DNA from: Parablautia muri
GTDB taxonomy: Bacteria; Bacillota; Clostridia; Lachnospirales; Lachnospiraceae
DNA: 64,000 nt
Assembly (NCBI RefSeq): GCF_009917485.1
Contig: NZ_QZDT01000023.1
Location: 1 to 64,000, forward strand
Direction: 5' to 3'
The notes beneath the pieces are model-generated. The model was not told the DNA's origin. It searched no databases and worked only from the letters and a program-made list of their open reading frames with translations. The number at the start of each line of letters is the position of its first letter. The stretch's first letter is position 1. Below are positions 1 to 9,506 of this stretch, one piece after another. Both the position numbers and the translations under genes were made by a program.

Positions 1-190
1 TTCTCTTTCTCTATGCTGATGTCATTATATCGGTTAATTCTGTGACAATCAATCAGATTTATTTGAAGCCAGAATAAATGGGCGGCAACACAACTAATGG
101 GTAGCCTCCTACCCGCTCGGATTTGTAGATTATATTACAGGAATATGGTCTTGTTTACAAGAATTTTTTTATATTTATATAATAAAGTAG

Positions 191-400
191 GAAGGAATGG
201 GTGGGATTCCGCCGCAGTCGGCATTGGGCGTAATGTGCATAACAGGCTATGGAATCATGGGCAACCCTGTTCACAGCACATGGAAAAGCTAAAGTGCAGC
301 TTTACCACGTCCTGTAAACAGAGTTACCCACAATTCCATAAGACAGCCAGTTATACACATTACCAGCAATGCCGACTACGGCGGAATCCCACTCCCTTCT
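191..400. repeat. Long imperfect palindrome (about 210 bp)
   Basis: The arms 191-293 and 298-400 are imperfect reverse complements of each other; for example GGGATTCCGCCGCAGTCGGC at 203-222 pairs with the segment at 370-389. There is almost no loop. The element stands in the gene-free stretch 1-593 ahead of an XRE regulator. It could fold as an RNA or cruciform about 100 bp long, and could be a MITE-like or other non-coding repeat. No coding role is apparent and the family is not recognised. Confidence 0.8.
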
Positions 401-593
401 TCATATTTCTTTTTTTATATTATTTGTTTCAATTTGTCGGATATAGTACTAAATTATTATTTTAGGCAGACTTTTGTTGCTGCTTATGGGAGAAAATAAC
501 CAATAGCAACTTAAAGTTGCGGAATTGCCAGAGTTGAATGATAGACATTTTGAGCCATTATGCTACTATGGGCGAGAACAAGGAGGAAAAAAT

Positions 594-1367
594 ATGACAT
601 TCGGAGAAAAGCTGTATAAGCTACGGAAGTCACAAGGACTTTCACAGGAAGCACTGGCAGAAAAATTAAACACAAGCAGACAGGCAGTAAGTAAATGGGA
701 AAATAACAATGGTTATCCCGAAACAGAAAAGATAATCTTAATCAGCAAAATATTTCAAGTGAAATTAGATGACCTATTGCTTGATGACAGAGCGATTGGT
801 TCAGATAATGAAAAAAAATTACAGGAAGAAACGAAAGAATTTTATGTAAGCAGGGAAACAGCAAATGGCTTTCTGTTCTATTACAAAAGAAAATTTTTGC
901 TGTTGGCTACGGCGTGTGGAATTGCGTTAGGCTGTAATTCAGTATCTTATACTTCCACGGAACATTACTTTTTTGCTTCCAGTGTTGCGCCAATACTTAC
1001 AACCATATCTATTATGCTCTTACTTGCTGTTGTGATCTACATTGCGTTGAAACAAAATCCGTATAGGGTTCTTCGGAAAAAGGAACTTGTATTTGCGGAG
1101 GAAGTGCGAAAGGAAATACAGGAAGAATTTCTTAAAATGAAGAAAATGTTGGTTGGAGGTATTGCGCTTGGTCTTTTGATATTTGTAGCTGTTGGCAGCG
1201 GCCTAGGGCTTCCTGTATTTGAGAGTATGAAATATATGGATATTCTGTTTTGCATTACTTTCTCCATGATTTTAAGCGGTATTGGCAGCTTTATCACATT
1301 TTTTTGTATAGGAATTTACTGGTCTTATTCCATACTGCTCCGAAATCAGAATGAAAAAAATATCTGA
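594..1367 (+). CDS. XRE-family HTH regulator with C-terminal membrane domain
   Basis: Residues 1-60 form a lambda-repressor-type helix-turn-helix (LSQEALAEKLNTSRQAVSKW) of the kind shared by many Firmicute XRE proteins. The remainder (about 95-250) holds four hydrophobic segments, so this is a membrane-anchored DNA-binding protein of 257 residues. The start at 594 is chosen because AGGAGG lies at 581-586; an upstream in-frame ATG at 525 has no ribosome site. It lies 48 bp ahead of a BceAB-type ABC exporter on the same strand, so it probably regulates that exporter or senses membrane stress linked to it. This assignment rests on context only. Confidence 0.85.
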   Translation: MTFGEKLYKLRKSQGLSQEALAEKLNTSRQAVSKWENNNGYPETEKIILISKIFQVKLDDLLLDDRAIGSDNEKKLQEETKEFYVSRETANGFLFYYKRKFLLLATACGIALGCNSVSYTSTEHYFFASSVAPILTTISIMLLLAVVIYIALKQNPYRVLRKKELVFAEEVRKEIQEEFLKMKKMLVGGIALGLLIFVAVGSGLGLPVFESMKYMDILFCITFSMILSGIGSFITFFCIGIYWSYSILLRNQNEKNI

Positions 1368-1415
1368 TTTATTAGAATCCAATATTTAAGCAGAAGAAAG
1401 GAATGGTGGGATATT

Positions 1416-2207
1416 ATGGCGAGAAACCATTTTATTGAGGTTAAAAACCTTGTAAAGAATTATGGCACGGGAAATATAAAAGTTACCGCTGTTGACAATG
1501 TAAGTTTCTATGTAGATAAGGGGGCTTTTATTGGAATCATGGGTGCTTCCGGTTCGGGAAAAACGACCATATTAAATATTTTGTCTACCATAGACAGAAT
1601 GTCCGGCGGGCAGGTTCTTTATGACATGGCTGATATTTCCCAAATGACCGAGGAGGAATTATCAGATTTCCGGCAGGAAAACCTTGGATTTGTCTTTCAA
1701 GATTATAACCTGCTGGATACATTGAGTATTGAAGAAAATATCATGCTCCCTATGGCTCTTTGTAGGCATAAAACGAGCAAAGCTCGTTTGAAAGAAGAAA
1801 TTGAAAGCAGAGTAAAGAGTATATCAGAAACTTTACATATCTGCGACATTTTAAGCAAATTCCCGTATGAAGTGTCCGGCGGACAAAAACAGCGGGCGGC
1901 TTGTGCGAGGGCACTTGTCAATAATCCCAAACTGATTCTTGCTGATGAACCAACGGGGGCACTGGATTCAAACTCGTCTGCTATGCTTCTTCATACTTTA
2001 CAGATTATGAACAGGGAATTAGGCGCAACGATTTTAATGGTAACGCATGATGTGTTTTCAGCCTGTTATTGTGAAAAGATTTTGTTTTTAAATGACGGTA
2101 AGATATGCTCTGAATTGGAGCGGGAAAATATGGGTAAAAAAGAGTATTTAAACCGTATTCTTGATATGCAGTCCAAAATCGGGGGTGATGATATTTATGC
2201 TGAATAA
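1416..2207 (+). CDS. ABC transporter ATP-binding protein, BceA/MacB type
   Basis: The 263-residue ATPase has Walker A (GASGSGKTT, about residues 43-51), a Q-loop, signature SGGQKQR, Walker B (LILADEP) followed by TGALDS, and the H-loop (MVTHD). The TGALD sequence after Walker B is typical of the LolD/MacB/BceA exporter ATPases. It overlaps the next gene, the FtsX-type permease, by 11 bp, which indicates translational coupling. In Firmicutes this pair usually removes cell-wall-active antimicrobial peptides such as bacitracin or lantibiotics. The usual BceRS two-component system is not beside it; an XRE membrane regulator takes that place. Confidence 0.9.
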   Translation: MARNHFIEVKNLVKNYGTGNIKVTAVDNVSFYVDKGAFIGIMGASGSGKTTILNILSTIDRMSGGQVLYDMADISQMTEEELSDFRQENLGFVFQDYNLLDTLSIEENIMLPMALCRHKTSKARLKEEIESRVKSISETLHICDILSKFPYEVSGGQKQRAACARALVNNPKLILADEPTGALDSNSSAMLLHTLQIMNRELGATILMVTHDVFSACYCEKILFLNDGKICSELERENMGKKEYLNRILDMQSKIGGDDIYAE

Positions 2208-4248
2208 ACTTGCATTACGAAATGCCCGCAGGCTGTGGAAAGATTATCTGAATTACTTTCTAACCTTGTGTATGATAACAGCCCTCACTTTTTCCTTTCA
2301 TTCTTTGCTGTTTTCAAAGGATATTTACGAAATGATTCATTTTGGAAACAACGGGGAGCTTTCTACGGCAGGAACAATGTTAGTTACATTTATGGCAGTT
2401 TCCACAGTGGCAATCCTTATTATTGTTGCATGGCTGATAAACTATATGACACGTTTTATTTTAGAAAAAAGAAGCCGGGAATTTGCGATTTACTTATTAT
2501 CGGGAATGAAGAAAAAGCAGATTGCAGCCCTTTACATGAAAGAAAATTTCTATCTTGGAACATCTGCTCTTTTTGCCGGATTGCTTTTGGGGAGCGGGTT
2601 ACAGCAGATATTATTTTATGTTTTTTATAAAAGTATCGGGAAAAATTACAGGGTAAATATAGAAATATCAGCAGGAAGCATCTTATTGACAATTATCCTA
2701 TATGGGGCGTGTTTTATGATTGCCCTTTTTCGGAATAAGAAGAAATTCTCCAATATGGAAATCATAAGTCTACTTAACATGGACAGGCAGAATGAAACAG
2801 TAAACGAGAAAAGAAATGCTATATGGAAATGGTTATTCTATCTTTCCATAGGAAATGTATTGTTTTTGTATTTTCTCATTTTTACCGGAAGGATAACAAA
2901 ATGGGCGGCAGTATTTGAAATGATTGGGCTTGCCTTTACATTTTACTTTTTCTATTTAGGGCTTTCGGCTTTTTTGATGAAATATATAAAAAGCAAAGGG
3001 AGCTTGATTTATAAAAAAGACTGTTTGTTTTTAATTCGTCAGTTTTCCTCTAAAATGCGGAATACGTGTTTTGTATTGGGAACACTAAGCCTGTTATTTA
3101 TGTTTGCTTTAGTAGGAAGTTCACTTGCATTTATGCTAAGTGATTATCAAAACAAGCAATTAAATGTGGAGTATCCCTTTGATATTATTTTAATCAGTGA
3201 CAATACAGAAAACGATTTTGCCAAAGAAGAAACACTGATAAATGAAAATACCGTTCCACGGGCGATGCTGAAATATTGTGTCTATCAAAACGGAACAAGT
3301 GAAATGGTTGATTATCTGTATCAGAATTTAAGGTTATTTTCCGATAAGGACAGCGATCCGGCTATGGCAGAGGGAAGAAAAGCCGCCGCTTATTACGATT
3401 ATGATGTATATATGGGAATCACCGATTATAACAGTTTACGGAAAATGCTTGGGCTAACACCAGTTGCCTTGCAGGATAACCAATATTTAATCCATATGCC
3501 GAACCGTGTATATCAGGAGATTAAAGACAGGAACGAAAAGCCCCAGAACAGTTTACATATAGGGCTGGATTTTGCAGGATTTATGACTGAGGGTTTTGCA
3601 CAGAACGGACATAATGGAACGGATTTTTTACTGGTTGTGCCGGATAAAAAACTTGCAGGAATGAAAAAATATTTTTCACTTATGGCAGTTATGGCAAGCG
3701 GAAATGTGCCGGAAAATTTATCAGAAAGTCTGTATGAATCAGCCGGAAAAATAAGAGGGTATGATGAATTGGCTGATTATATAAAAATCGGAAGTGAGGA
3801 ACTTTTTTTAATGCCTGCCACAATACAGGTTAAGAGCCGGGAAGTCTTGGAACTAAAGTTTTTAATGAGTACCTTGTCATTTCCGCTATTTTATATAGGA
3901 CTGGTATTTTTATGCGTTGCGTTTACTGTCCTTTCCGTCCAGCAGTTAAGTGATTCCAATAAATACAAATTCCGCTATCAGATTTTGAACAAACTGGGAA
4001 TGGGAAAGAAAAAAATCAGAAATGTAGTGGCAAAACAACTGTTTTTATACTACTTATGCCCGGTTATCCTTTCGGTTATTATCAGTGCGGTATTTATATT
4101 GTATGTTGGACGGCAATTTGTGATATACACAGGAATCCACACAGAATGGATATTATATTTTGGTATTTCATTCGTTAGTTTTCTTGGGATATATGTCTTG
4201 TATTTTGCAGTAACGTATTTCCAATTTAATAAAAACATCGAGCCATAA
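2197..4248 (+). CDS. ABC transporter permease, BceB/FtsX family
   Basis: The 683-residue membrane protein has an N-terminal pair of helices, a FtsX-like block (about 55-250), a large hydrophilic segment (about 320-570) that would lie outside the cell, and three C-terminal helices. This topology and length match BceB-type peptide-resistance permeases, where the outer domain senses the peptide. The ATG at 2197 is preferred (GGGGG at 2181-2185). The start overlaps the ATPase stop. The substrate cannot be told from sequence; resistance to a peptide antibiotic is the family expectation. Confidence 0.88.
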   Translation: MLNKLALRNARRLWKDYLNYFLTLCMITALTFSFHSLLFSKDIYEMIHFGNNGELSTAGTMLVTFMAVSTVAILIIVAWLINYMTRFILEKRSREFAIYLLSGMKKKQIAALYMKENFYLGTSALFAGLLLGSGLQQILFYVFYKSIGKNYRVNIEISAGSILLTIILYGACFMIALFRNKKKFSNMEIISLLNMDRQNETVNEKRNAIWKWLFYLSIGNVLFLYFLIFTGRITKWAAVFEMIGLAFTFYFFYLGLSAFLMKYIKSKGSLIYKKDCLFLIRQFSSKMRNTCFVLGTLSLLFMFALVGSSLAFMLSDYQNKQLNVEYPFDIILISDNTENDFAKEETLINENTVPRAMLKYCVYQNGTSEMVDYLYQNLRLFSDKDSDPAMAEGRKAAAYYDYDVYMGITDYNSLRKMLGLTPVALQDNQYLIHMPNRVYQEIKDRNEKPQNSLHIGLDFAGFMTEGFAQNGHNGTDFLLVVPDKKLAGMKKYFSLMAVMASGNVPENLSESLYESAGKIRGYDELADYIKIGSEELFLMPATIQVKSREVLELKFLMSTLSFPLFYIGLVFLCVAFTVLSVQQLSDSNKYKFRYQILNKLGMGKKKIRNVVAKQLFLYYLCPVILSVIISAVFILYVGRQFVIYTGIHTEWILYFGISFVSFLGIYVLYFAVTYFQFNKNIEP

Positions 4249-4295
4249 TCTAAGGGCATTGAAAATCAAAGAAATATATTTTTAATGGTGCTTAG

Positions 4296-4333
4296 AGGGG
4301 CTATGGTATTTCAAAATACAATCGCCCCTTTTC
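4296..4333 (+). terminator. Rho-independent terminator after the BceAB-type operon
   Basis: AGGGGC at 4296-4301 pairs with GCCCCT at 4324-4329. An inner stem GTATTT/AAATAC extends it, and TTTT follows. It ends the operon 594-4248. Confidence 0.75.
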
Positions 4334-4446
4334 AGCATAAATGTAACCGTAAACCAAGCACCGCCCCATGTGGGAGAAAGGGGGAAATATTGACGGATTA
4401 AAAAATTTTACAACAATAACACATCTATAACGAAAAAATAACACAG

Positions 4447-4486
4447 CACCCGTTTAGGATAGTATCTATCCTGTCCGGGTGTTTTT
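4447..4486 (+). terminator. Stem-loop with T-run
   Basis: CACCCG at 4447-4452 pairs with CGGGTG at 4476-4481, with an inner GGATAG/CTATCC stem, and is followed by TTTTT. It is a second terminator in the 4249-4590 gap, which otherwise holds no recognisable gene. Confidence 0.7.
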
Positions 4487-4590
4487 GTATCATATTTTAT
4501 GGACAGGAAATAGTTTGGAAAAAGGTAATGGGAGGAAAGCAAATATAGAATTGTGGAAGAAAATTCTTGATAGAAAAAGAGGAAAAGGGA

Positions 4591-5588
4591 AATGAGGAAT
4601 AAGAAATTTTTTACAGCAATGGTGGTATGTGTAATGGTCATGGGTCTGGCGGTCTGTTTGGCGCTTTGGTATTTGCAAACTTTACGATGCTGTTGTCCTT
4701 ATATTGTCAGTGAGGAGCAGCTATCAAGCGGTAAAGCGCTATGAATTGTGGGACAGGGATGGGTTTGTGGCAAGCGGATGAGGAAATCAATTCATTTTTT
4801 GAGAACCGCATAAGGACGATAAAACGGAGGCTGGATGAAAGCATCAATTTTAATTATACGGAAAGTGAAAAAGAGAGGTTTATGAAGAAAGCAGAAGAAC
4901 TTACCGAATTAAGGGTAGGGTTCTCGGAAGGATGGAAGAATTTGAACCGTGATATGGGCAGCTTTATACCTCTTAGTTTAATCATGATATCCATTATGAT
5001 TATGCCGCTCTTTGCTGATGATGCACAGAGTAAGATGAAGGAACTTGTCCAGTCCACAAAAAATGGAAAAAAGAGACTTGATCTAGCGAGAATCACCACG
5101 GCTTTTGGAGTGGGCAGCGTACTATATTTTGCAGCAGTTATGTTCTATTTTTTTGTGAAAATGATTCCCTTTGGATTTTCAGGAGGTGGTGAGTATATAT
5201 AGAGCAGCGAAGATACTTTTTTTCTGTATTCCATATCACATATGCAAAGCAGTTTGTTTGGAATTGCAGCCGTGGCTATATCGCACTTATTTTTGTGGTT
5301 TCCATGACAATCCTGATTTCGATTCTGATGGAGAGGATTATGACAGGAGTTGTAATAGTCAGCTTTTACTGGATATTGCTTCTTATCATGGAGAAGATGA
5401 TCAGTTTTGAAGTCAATCATGCATTTGCTAATTTTATGCCGCTTAGACTTTCCGGCAGCAAGGATTTTTATACCCATAATGAAATATACAGGCTTGCGGG
5501 AAAATCATTTGATGCCATGGTATGGTACCCGGCAGTTGCAGTAATTCTCTCGAAGCTCTGCTTTCTAAGCGATTATACCTCCTCTTGA
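4591..5588 (+). pseudogene. Decayed ABC-2-type membrane permease
   Basis: Three fragments in different frames together resemble one multi-span permease. The first (4591-4743) begins MRNKKFF and has a leader helix. The second (about 4741-5202) has a charged helical region and two transmembrane segments (around IMISIMIMPLF and VLYFAAVMFYFFV). The third (about 5230-5588) carries more hydrophobic helices and ends at TGA 5586. The joins at about 4700-4750 and 5190-5230 need frame changes, so the gene looks broken at two or more points. The ABC-2 permease reading rests on the hydrophobic layout and the segment FADDAQSKMKELVQSTKNGK. No ATPase partner is adjacent. Confidence 0.6.
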
Positions 5589-5680
5589 TCCAATTCTTAT
5601 GAAAAATCTGAAACAGAAAAGGCGGCACATAAGGCCGCGGTGTGTCCGGAAAACCTGTTTCCATCCGGCTAAAGGACAAA

Positions 5681-5706
5681 AAGAACTGCATAAGCAGTTC
5701 TTTTTT
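5681..5706. terminator. Bidirectional terminator between permease remnant and mecA
   Basis: AAGAACTGC and GCAGTTCTT form a 9-bp stem with a 4-nt loop. T-runs lie on the plus side and A-runs on the other, so it can end transcription from both sides. Confidence 0.8.
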
Positions 5707-5727
5707 GTAGAATAATAGTATTTAGTT

Positions 5728-6540
5728 TTATATACAAGATAAAGACTGTAACGCGGTATTTTTAACAATCGGTTCAAAATGTTCTTCCAGATAGGCCTCT
5801 GATGCAGGCACAGATTTGATGCAGGAACCATACTCAGAAAGAATATTGCATACCTTATTAAATTCAACAGGGGTATGTGTACTTTTAGAGAGTACAAGTA
5901 TATAGGTGTTGTCCTTCTGCTTATATAAGGAATTTACGCCATTGTAAAAACCGGATAGAACATGTGCAAGGTCAGTAATTTCCCGAAGGGATCTAAAGGT
6001 ATAGATTCTTGTAAGCTCCATGGAAACTGCCGTATCGGAGAGCTTCTTTTGGAGGGCATTTTTAAAGGAGCGTTTCGCGTTTTCCACTTCCTGATTTGCT
6101 TGATCCGCCTGAGGAGTATTTTCTGCCGAGGCATTGGGCGCTGTTTTGCTGTTTTGAATCTTCCTGAATAAATCAAGGACATCATCCGCGCCCTCAGCTA
6201 TGGTGTCAAGAACATCGTCTAAGGTACTGTCTTCCTCATGGACAGACGGGGCAAACTTTGAAAAACGGGTGTCAAGCTCATCGGGATCTTCCACTTTCGT
6301 GATAATCAGGACGATACACTCGGAATTTAAAGGAATCGCTTCTATCATCAAGGGAATGTCTTCCGCTTCAAATCCAAATTCAAAGGATGCCTGCTGCATC
6401 ATATCGCGGAACAAATCTTTGGCCTTTTCGGTACCGTAAGCAAGTTCGCTGAGTTTTAACTCTCTGTCCGCTAAGTCTTCTCTGGTAAGAGTACAGCGAA
6501 TCTGATGATCGTTAACTTTTTCTATTTTCATTTTTATCAC
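5728..6540 (-). CDS. mecA: Adaptor protein MecA
   Basis: The 270-residue protein has the two-part build of MecA: an N-terminal segment (about 1-85, beginning MIKMKIEKVNDHQIRCTLTR) that binds substrates, a low-complexity linker (about 115-165), and a C-terminal domain (about 175-260) with the pattern LRxITDLAHVLSGFYNGVNSLYK that docks on ClpC. In Bacilli MecA hands proteins such as ComK to the ClpCP protease. The linker here is longer than in B. subtilis MecA. The gene stands alone, divergent from the small gene at 6805. A promoter-like TTGACT / TATAAT pair lies upstream (6630 to 6604, minus strand) but with a short 15-bp spacer. Confidence 0.92.
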   Translation of the reverse strand: MIKMKIEKVNDHQIRCTLTREDLADRELKLSELAYGTEKAKDLFRDMMQQASFEFGFEAEDIPLMIEAIPLNSECIVLIITKVEDPDELDTRFSKFAPSVHEEDSTLDDVLDTIAEGADDVLDLFRKIQNSKTAPNASAENTPQADQANQEVENAKRSFKNALQKKLSDTAVSMELTRIYTFRSLREITDLAHVLSGFYNGVNSLYKQKDNTYILVLSKSTHTPVEFNKVCNILSEYGSCIKSVPASEAYLEEHFEPIVKNTALQSLSCI

Positions 6541-6729
6541 ATCCTCACTATTAAGATACTGTTATCCTGCCGTTTGGTGACACTCACAGTCACTTAAAAT
6601 TATATTATACTTTGTGCGAATTTAAGTCAATAGGGCAAAAAAACAGTTTAAAAAAATTTAATAAACAAGCTCCATTTTTATATTTTAAACCCAAATTGTT
6701 AAAAATAAATAAAATAATTATAAAACCAC

Positions 6730-6758
6730 TTGTAAAAATTGGTAATTAGTACTATAAT
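6730..6758 (+). promoter_or_regulatory. Sigma-A-type promoter for the small gene at 6805
   Basis: TTGTAA at 6730-6735 and TATAAT at 6753-6758 are separated by 17 bp. They lie about 47 bp ahead of the start codon. Confidence 0.7.
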
Positions 6759-6804
6759 TTTTCTTGTAAGATGCTTCCGGATAAATATTGTATCGGGAGG
6801 AGGC

Positions 6805-6969
6805 ATGAAAAGTACATTTTATTTATACGAATCTAAGCAAATTAAATCAAGAAAAGTCCGGCCCATGCAGATCCCTTATGTGAGAATGCGCAGGCTGGCG
6901 CTATCTATCCCCTTCTATATTAAACTGGCTTTTATTTCCAAAGCAATGCGTAAAGACAGGGAAGCCTGA
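6805..6969 (+). CDS. Small basic protein of unknown function (54 aa)
   Basis: The start at ATG 6805 is fixed by a strong site, GGGAGGAGG at 6795-6803, and a sigma-A-type promoter lies upstream. The product is very basic (many K and R), with one short hydrophobic stretch (LSIPFYIKLAFI, about residues 30-41). No domain is recognised. The good promoter and ribosome site are the reasons to believe it is expressed. Confidence 0.6.
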   Translation: MKSTFYLYESKQIKSRKVRPMQIPYVRMRRLALSIPFYIKLAFISKAMRKDREA

Positions 6970-7255
6970 ACTTTGGAAAATGCCGGAATTTGAGCTTAAG
7001 GAAGGGATGTCTAGCAGGCTTTGTGCTTGTCGCGAATATTTCTATAGATTTTCATCTGTTATAATTCACCCCTATTGGAAATTCGCAGCGGTAACCAATT
7101 TTAGATACGTATCCGGCGTCTTACCTGTTTCTATTATCGTCATTAATAAAAAAACTATAACGGTTTCAAGATTAATTTATCCCTTTGACACGACATATCA
7201 CGGAGTCCTTTTGGAAATTGTCAAAAATTGTATCTTGAAATCTGTGGGAGAAAAA

Positions 7256-7513
7256 ATGACTTCGGAAAATAAAAGTAATTCCAGCTCTCTGAAAGAACGG
7301 CTTGAAGGCATGGAAAAGAACGGTGTCAAATTGTATTTAAATGGTGTTCCGTCCACTACGGATTATATTATAAAAAATTGTGTAAATGAGGATACGATTT
7401 ACATGCCGGACTATGTGACGGATGAGCATGGAAAAGTGACGGAGATTAGATATGACAGGATTTCCACGAATGATGCCCCCTATCTAAAGCGCAGGCGGGG
7501 AAGAAAAGATTAG
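7256..7513 (+). CDS. Small unknown protein (85 aa)
   Basis: The frame is open from 6980, but ATG 7256, preceded by GGGAG at 7246-7250, gives a compact hydrophilic protein that begins MTSENK and ends in a basic tail (KRRRGRKD). The part upstream (6980-7255) reads as non-coding in composition and has no ribosome site. The middle contains a KLYLNGVPST stretch and an acidic-aromatic block. I do not recognise the family. Confidence 0.6.
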   Translation: MTSENKSNSSSLKERLEGMEKNGVKLYLNGVPSTTDYIIKNCVNEDTIYMPDYVTDEHGKVTEIRYDRISTNDAPYLKRRRGRKD

Positions 7514-7648
7514 ATAACAGAAAGCCCCTTATAAAATAATTTTAGTTTTACTACCCTCCTGCAGAAGTAAAATGTTGGAAAAAGTCAAAATTGATAATGA
7601 CGGTGTGGGAATAGTCTGCTATAATATAGGGCGATTGGAGGTTACAGG

Positions 7649-9346
7649 ATGAAGAAAAAAATAGTGCCTGTTTTAATAGCAATCGTCCTTATTATAGTAA
7701 TAGCAGGGATAAGTATTGGGGCGATGCTGCTAGAAAAATATTCCTATACAAAAGAACGTGCAGATTTGAATGTTTATTTTGATATGGGGGGAGATACGGA
7801 TGTGGCAATTGTGCTGCAGGACGAAATCATTGAGGAGCGGGCAGCCCTTTTTGATGGTGTCTATTATTTGGATTTAAATACGATCCACACTTATTTCAAC
7901 GACCGTTTTTATGAGGATAAGGGGGAGGGAATTTTACTGTATACAGTTCCTGATGCTATTATTCGCACGGCCATAGGAAGTAATGAGGTGACAGATCAAA
8001 ACGGGGCGGAAACACTTCCCTATGTACCGGCAAGGTATGAGGGTGAGACTCTTTATGTGGCGTTGGATTATGTGAAGCGTTATACGAATTTTTCCTATGA
8101 AGGATTTGCAGAGCCTAACCGCCTGCAGATTTACACGGTCTGGGAAGAAAAACAGGTGGCGGATGTCAAAAAAGACACTGCTGTGAGAGTGCTTGGCGGT
8201 GTAAAGAGTGAAATCCTTGCAGATGCCCAAAAAGGCGATACGCTTATTATTCTTGAACAGATGGAGACCTGGAGCAAGGTTAAGACACGGGATGCAATCA
8301 TTGGATATGTGGAGAATAAGCGGCTGGAGGAGCCTAGAAGTGAAACGCCTTTAGCGGTTACCGATTACGTGGAACCGGAATATACCAGCATAACTAGGGA
8401 TTACAAAATTAACCTGGGATGGCATGTGATAGGCGGCGTGGAGGGGAATGATACGCTCGATGAAATGACGGCTGACACGAAGGGACTGAATGTGATATCG
8501 CCTACCTGGTTTATGTTGAGTGATAGTGAGGGGAACTTTACCAGCTTTGCAAGTCAGGCATATGTGGACAAGGCTCACAATAAGGGGCTCGAGGTATGGG
8601 GACTGGTGGAAAATATTGCCTATAGAGACAGTATTGATATGTATGCGCTCCTTTCCTCCACAACAAAGCGGGCTAAGCTGATTGATGGCCTGATGGATAT
8701 GGTATTTACCTATGGGCTGGATGGAATTAACGTGGACTTTGAGCAGATCAGCACGGATTGCGGAGAGCATTATATTCAATTTATAAGAGAGTTATCCATA
8801 CCCTGCAGGGCGAATGGCATTGTGCTTTCGGTGGACAATTATGTACCGAGAGGATATAATGACCATTATGACAGGCAGGAGCAGGGGGTGGTTGCAGATT
8901 ATGTGATTATCATGGGCTATGATGAGCATTATGCAGGAAGCCCGGAGGCTGGCAGTGTAGCCTCTATTGATTTTGTGGAGGAGGGTATTGCTAAGACCGT
9001 GGAACAGGTACCTTCTAACAAGGTCATCAATGCAATTCCCTTTTATACCAGGATTTGGGAGACAAAGGATGGATCGCTCAGCAGCCAGGCGGTAGGAATG
9101 GATATGGCGGAGGAATATGTGCGTGCACATAACATTCAGACGGAATGGAACGAGGAAACCTGTCAGAATTATGGAGAGTATACGGAGGGCGGAAGCCTGT
9201 ATCAGGTATGGCTGGAGGATGAGCGCTCTATAGAGGTTAAGCTGAATATTATGGATAACTATAACATTGGCGGAGTGGCAAGCTGGCGCCTTGGGTATGA
9301 GAAAGCGGAAATATGGGATGTGATTGGAGCGTATCTGAGCCGTTAA
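7649..9346 (+). CDS. Membrane-anchored GH18 glycosidase with SH3-like domain
   Basis: The 565-residue protein has an N-terminal signal anchor (residues 5-28), a middle beta-rich region with an SH3-type segment (about 170-225), and a C-terminal glycoside hydrolase family 18 barrel (about 250-560). The GH18 catalytic motif DGINVDFE (DxxDxDxE) sits near residue 360. In spore formers such enzymes (the YaaH/SleL group) cleave N-acetylglucosaminidic bonds in cortex peptidoglycan, but no LysM domain is present here, so a wall-remodelling role outside spores is also possible. A TATAAT at 7620-7625 may be its -10 box. It lies just upstream of the cortex amidase gene cwlD. Confidence 0.85.
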   Translation: MKKKIVPVLIAIVLIIVIAGISIGAMLLEKYSYTKERADLNVYFDMGGDTDVAIVLQDEIIEERAALFDGVYYLDLNTIHTYFNDRFYEDKGEGILLYTVPDAIIRTAIGSNEVTDQNGAETLPYVPARYEGETLYVALDYVKRYTNFSYEGFAEPNRLQIYTVWEEKQVADVKKDTAVRVLGGVKSEILADAQKGDTLIILEQMETWSKVKTRDAIIGYVENKRLEEPRSETPLAVTDYVEPEYTSITRDYKINLGWHVIGGVEGNDTLDEMTADTKGLNVISPTWFMLSDSEGNFTSFASQAYVDKAHNKGLEVWGLVENIAYRDSIDMYALLSSTTKRAKLIDGLMDMVFTYGLDGINVDFEQISTDCGEHYIQFIRELSIPCRANGIVLSVDNYVPRGYNDHYDRQEQGVVADYVIIMGYDEHYAGSPEAGSVASIDFVEEGIAKTVEQVPSNKVINAIPFYTRIWETKDGSLSSQAVGMDMAEEYVRAHNIQTEWNEETCQNYGEYTEGGSLYQVWLEDERSIEVKLNIMDNYNIGGVASWRLGYEKAEIWDVIGAYLSR

Positions 9347-9433
9347 CTGCCAATTGTCAGATTGCAAACCATATGGAATGTCCGTCTGATAAATGCCGTA
9401 AAGAGTTTTGGGAGATTTTTTAAAGAGATAAGG

Positions 9434-9466
9434 ATAAGCCGTAGGGTATACCTGCGGCTTATTTTT
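9434..9466 (+). terminator. Terminator after the GH18 gene
   Basis: ATAAGCCG and the matching CGGCTTAT flank a short AGG/CCT extension and a GTAT loop, and are followed by TTTTT. Its 3' half overlaps the candidate sigma-E promoter of cwlD. Confidence 0.8.
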
Positions 9467-9474
9467 CATACATT
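9446..9474 (+). promoter_or_regulatory. Candidate sigma-E promoter of cwlD
   Basis: CATACATT at 9467-9474 matches the sigma-E -10 consensus (CATACAMT) at seven of eight positions. GTATACC at 9446-9452 is a partial -35 match (four of seven) with a 14-bp spacer. ATG of cwlD is 33 nt further on. The -10 box directly abuts the T-run of the preceding terminator. CwlD genes are known to be sporulation-controlled, so this fits, but the -35 is weak. Confidence 0.55.
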
Positions 9475-9506
9475 TTAGAGAAATCTAAGATAAATGGTGG
9501 CGTAAC

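Noticed and set aside
97-465. 122-codon open frame over the left palindrome
   Set aside because: No ribosome site, overlaps the inverted repeat, and has no protein-like composition; it is a by-product of the palindrome.
6980-7255. N-terminal extension of the gene at 7256
   Set aside because: No ribosome site, and protein features start only at MTSENK.
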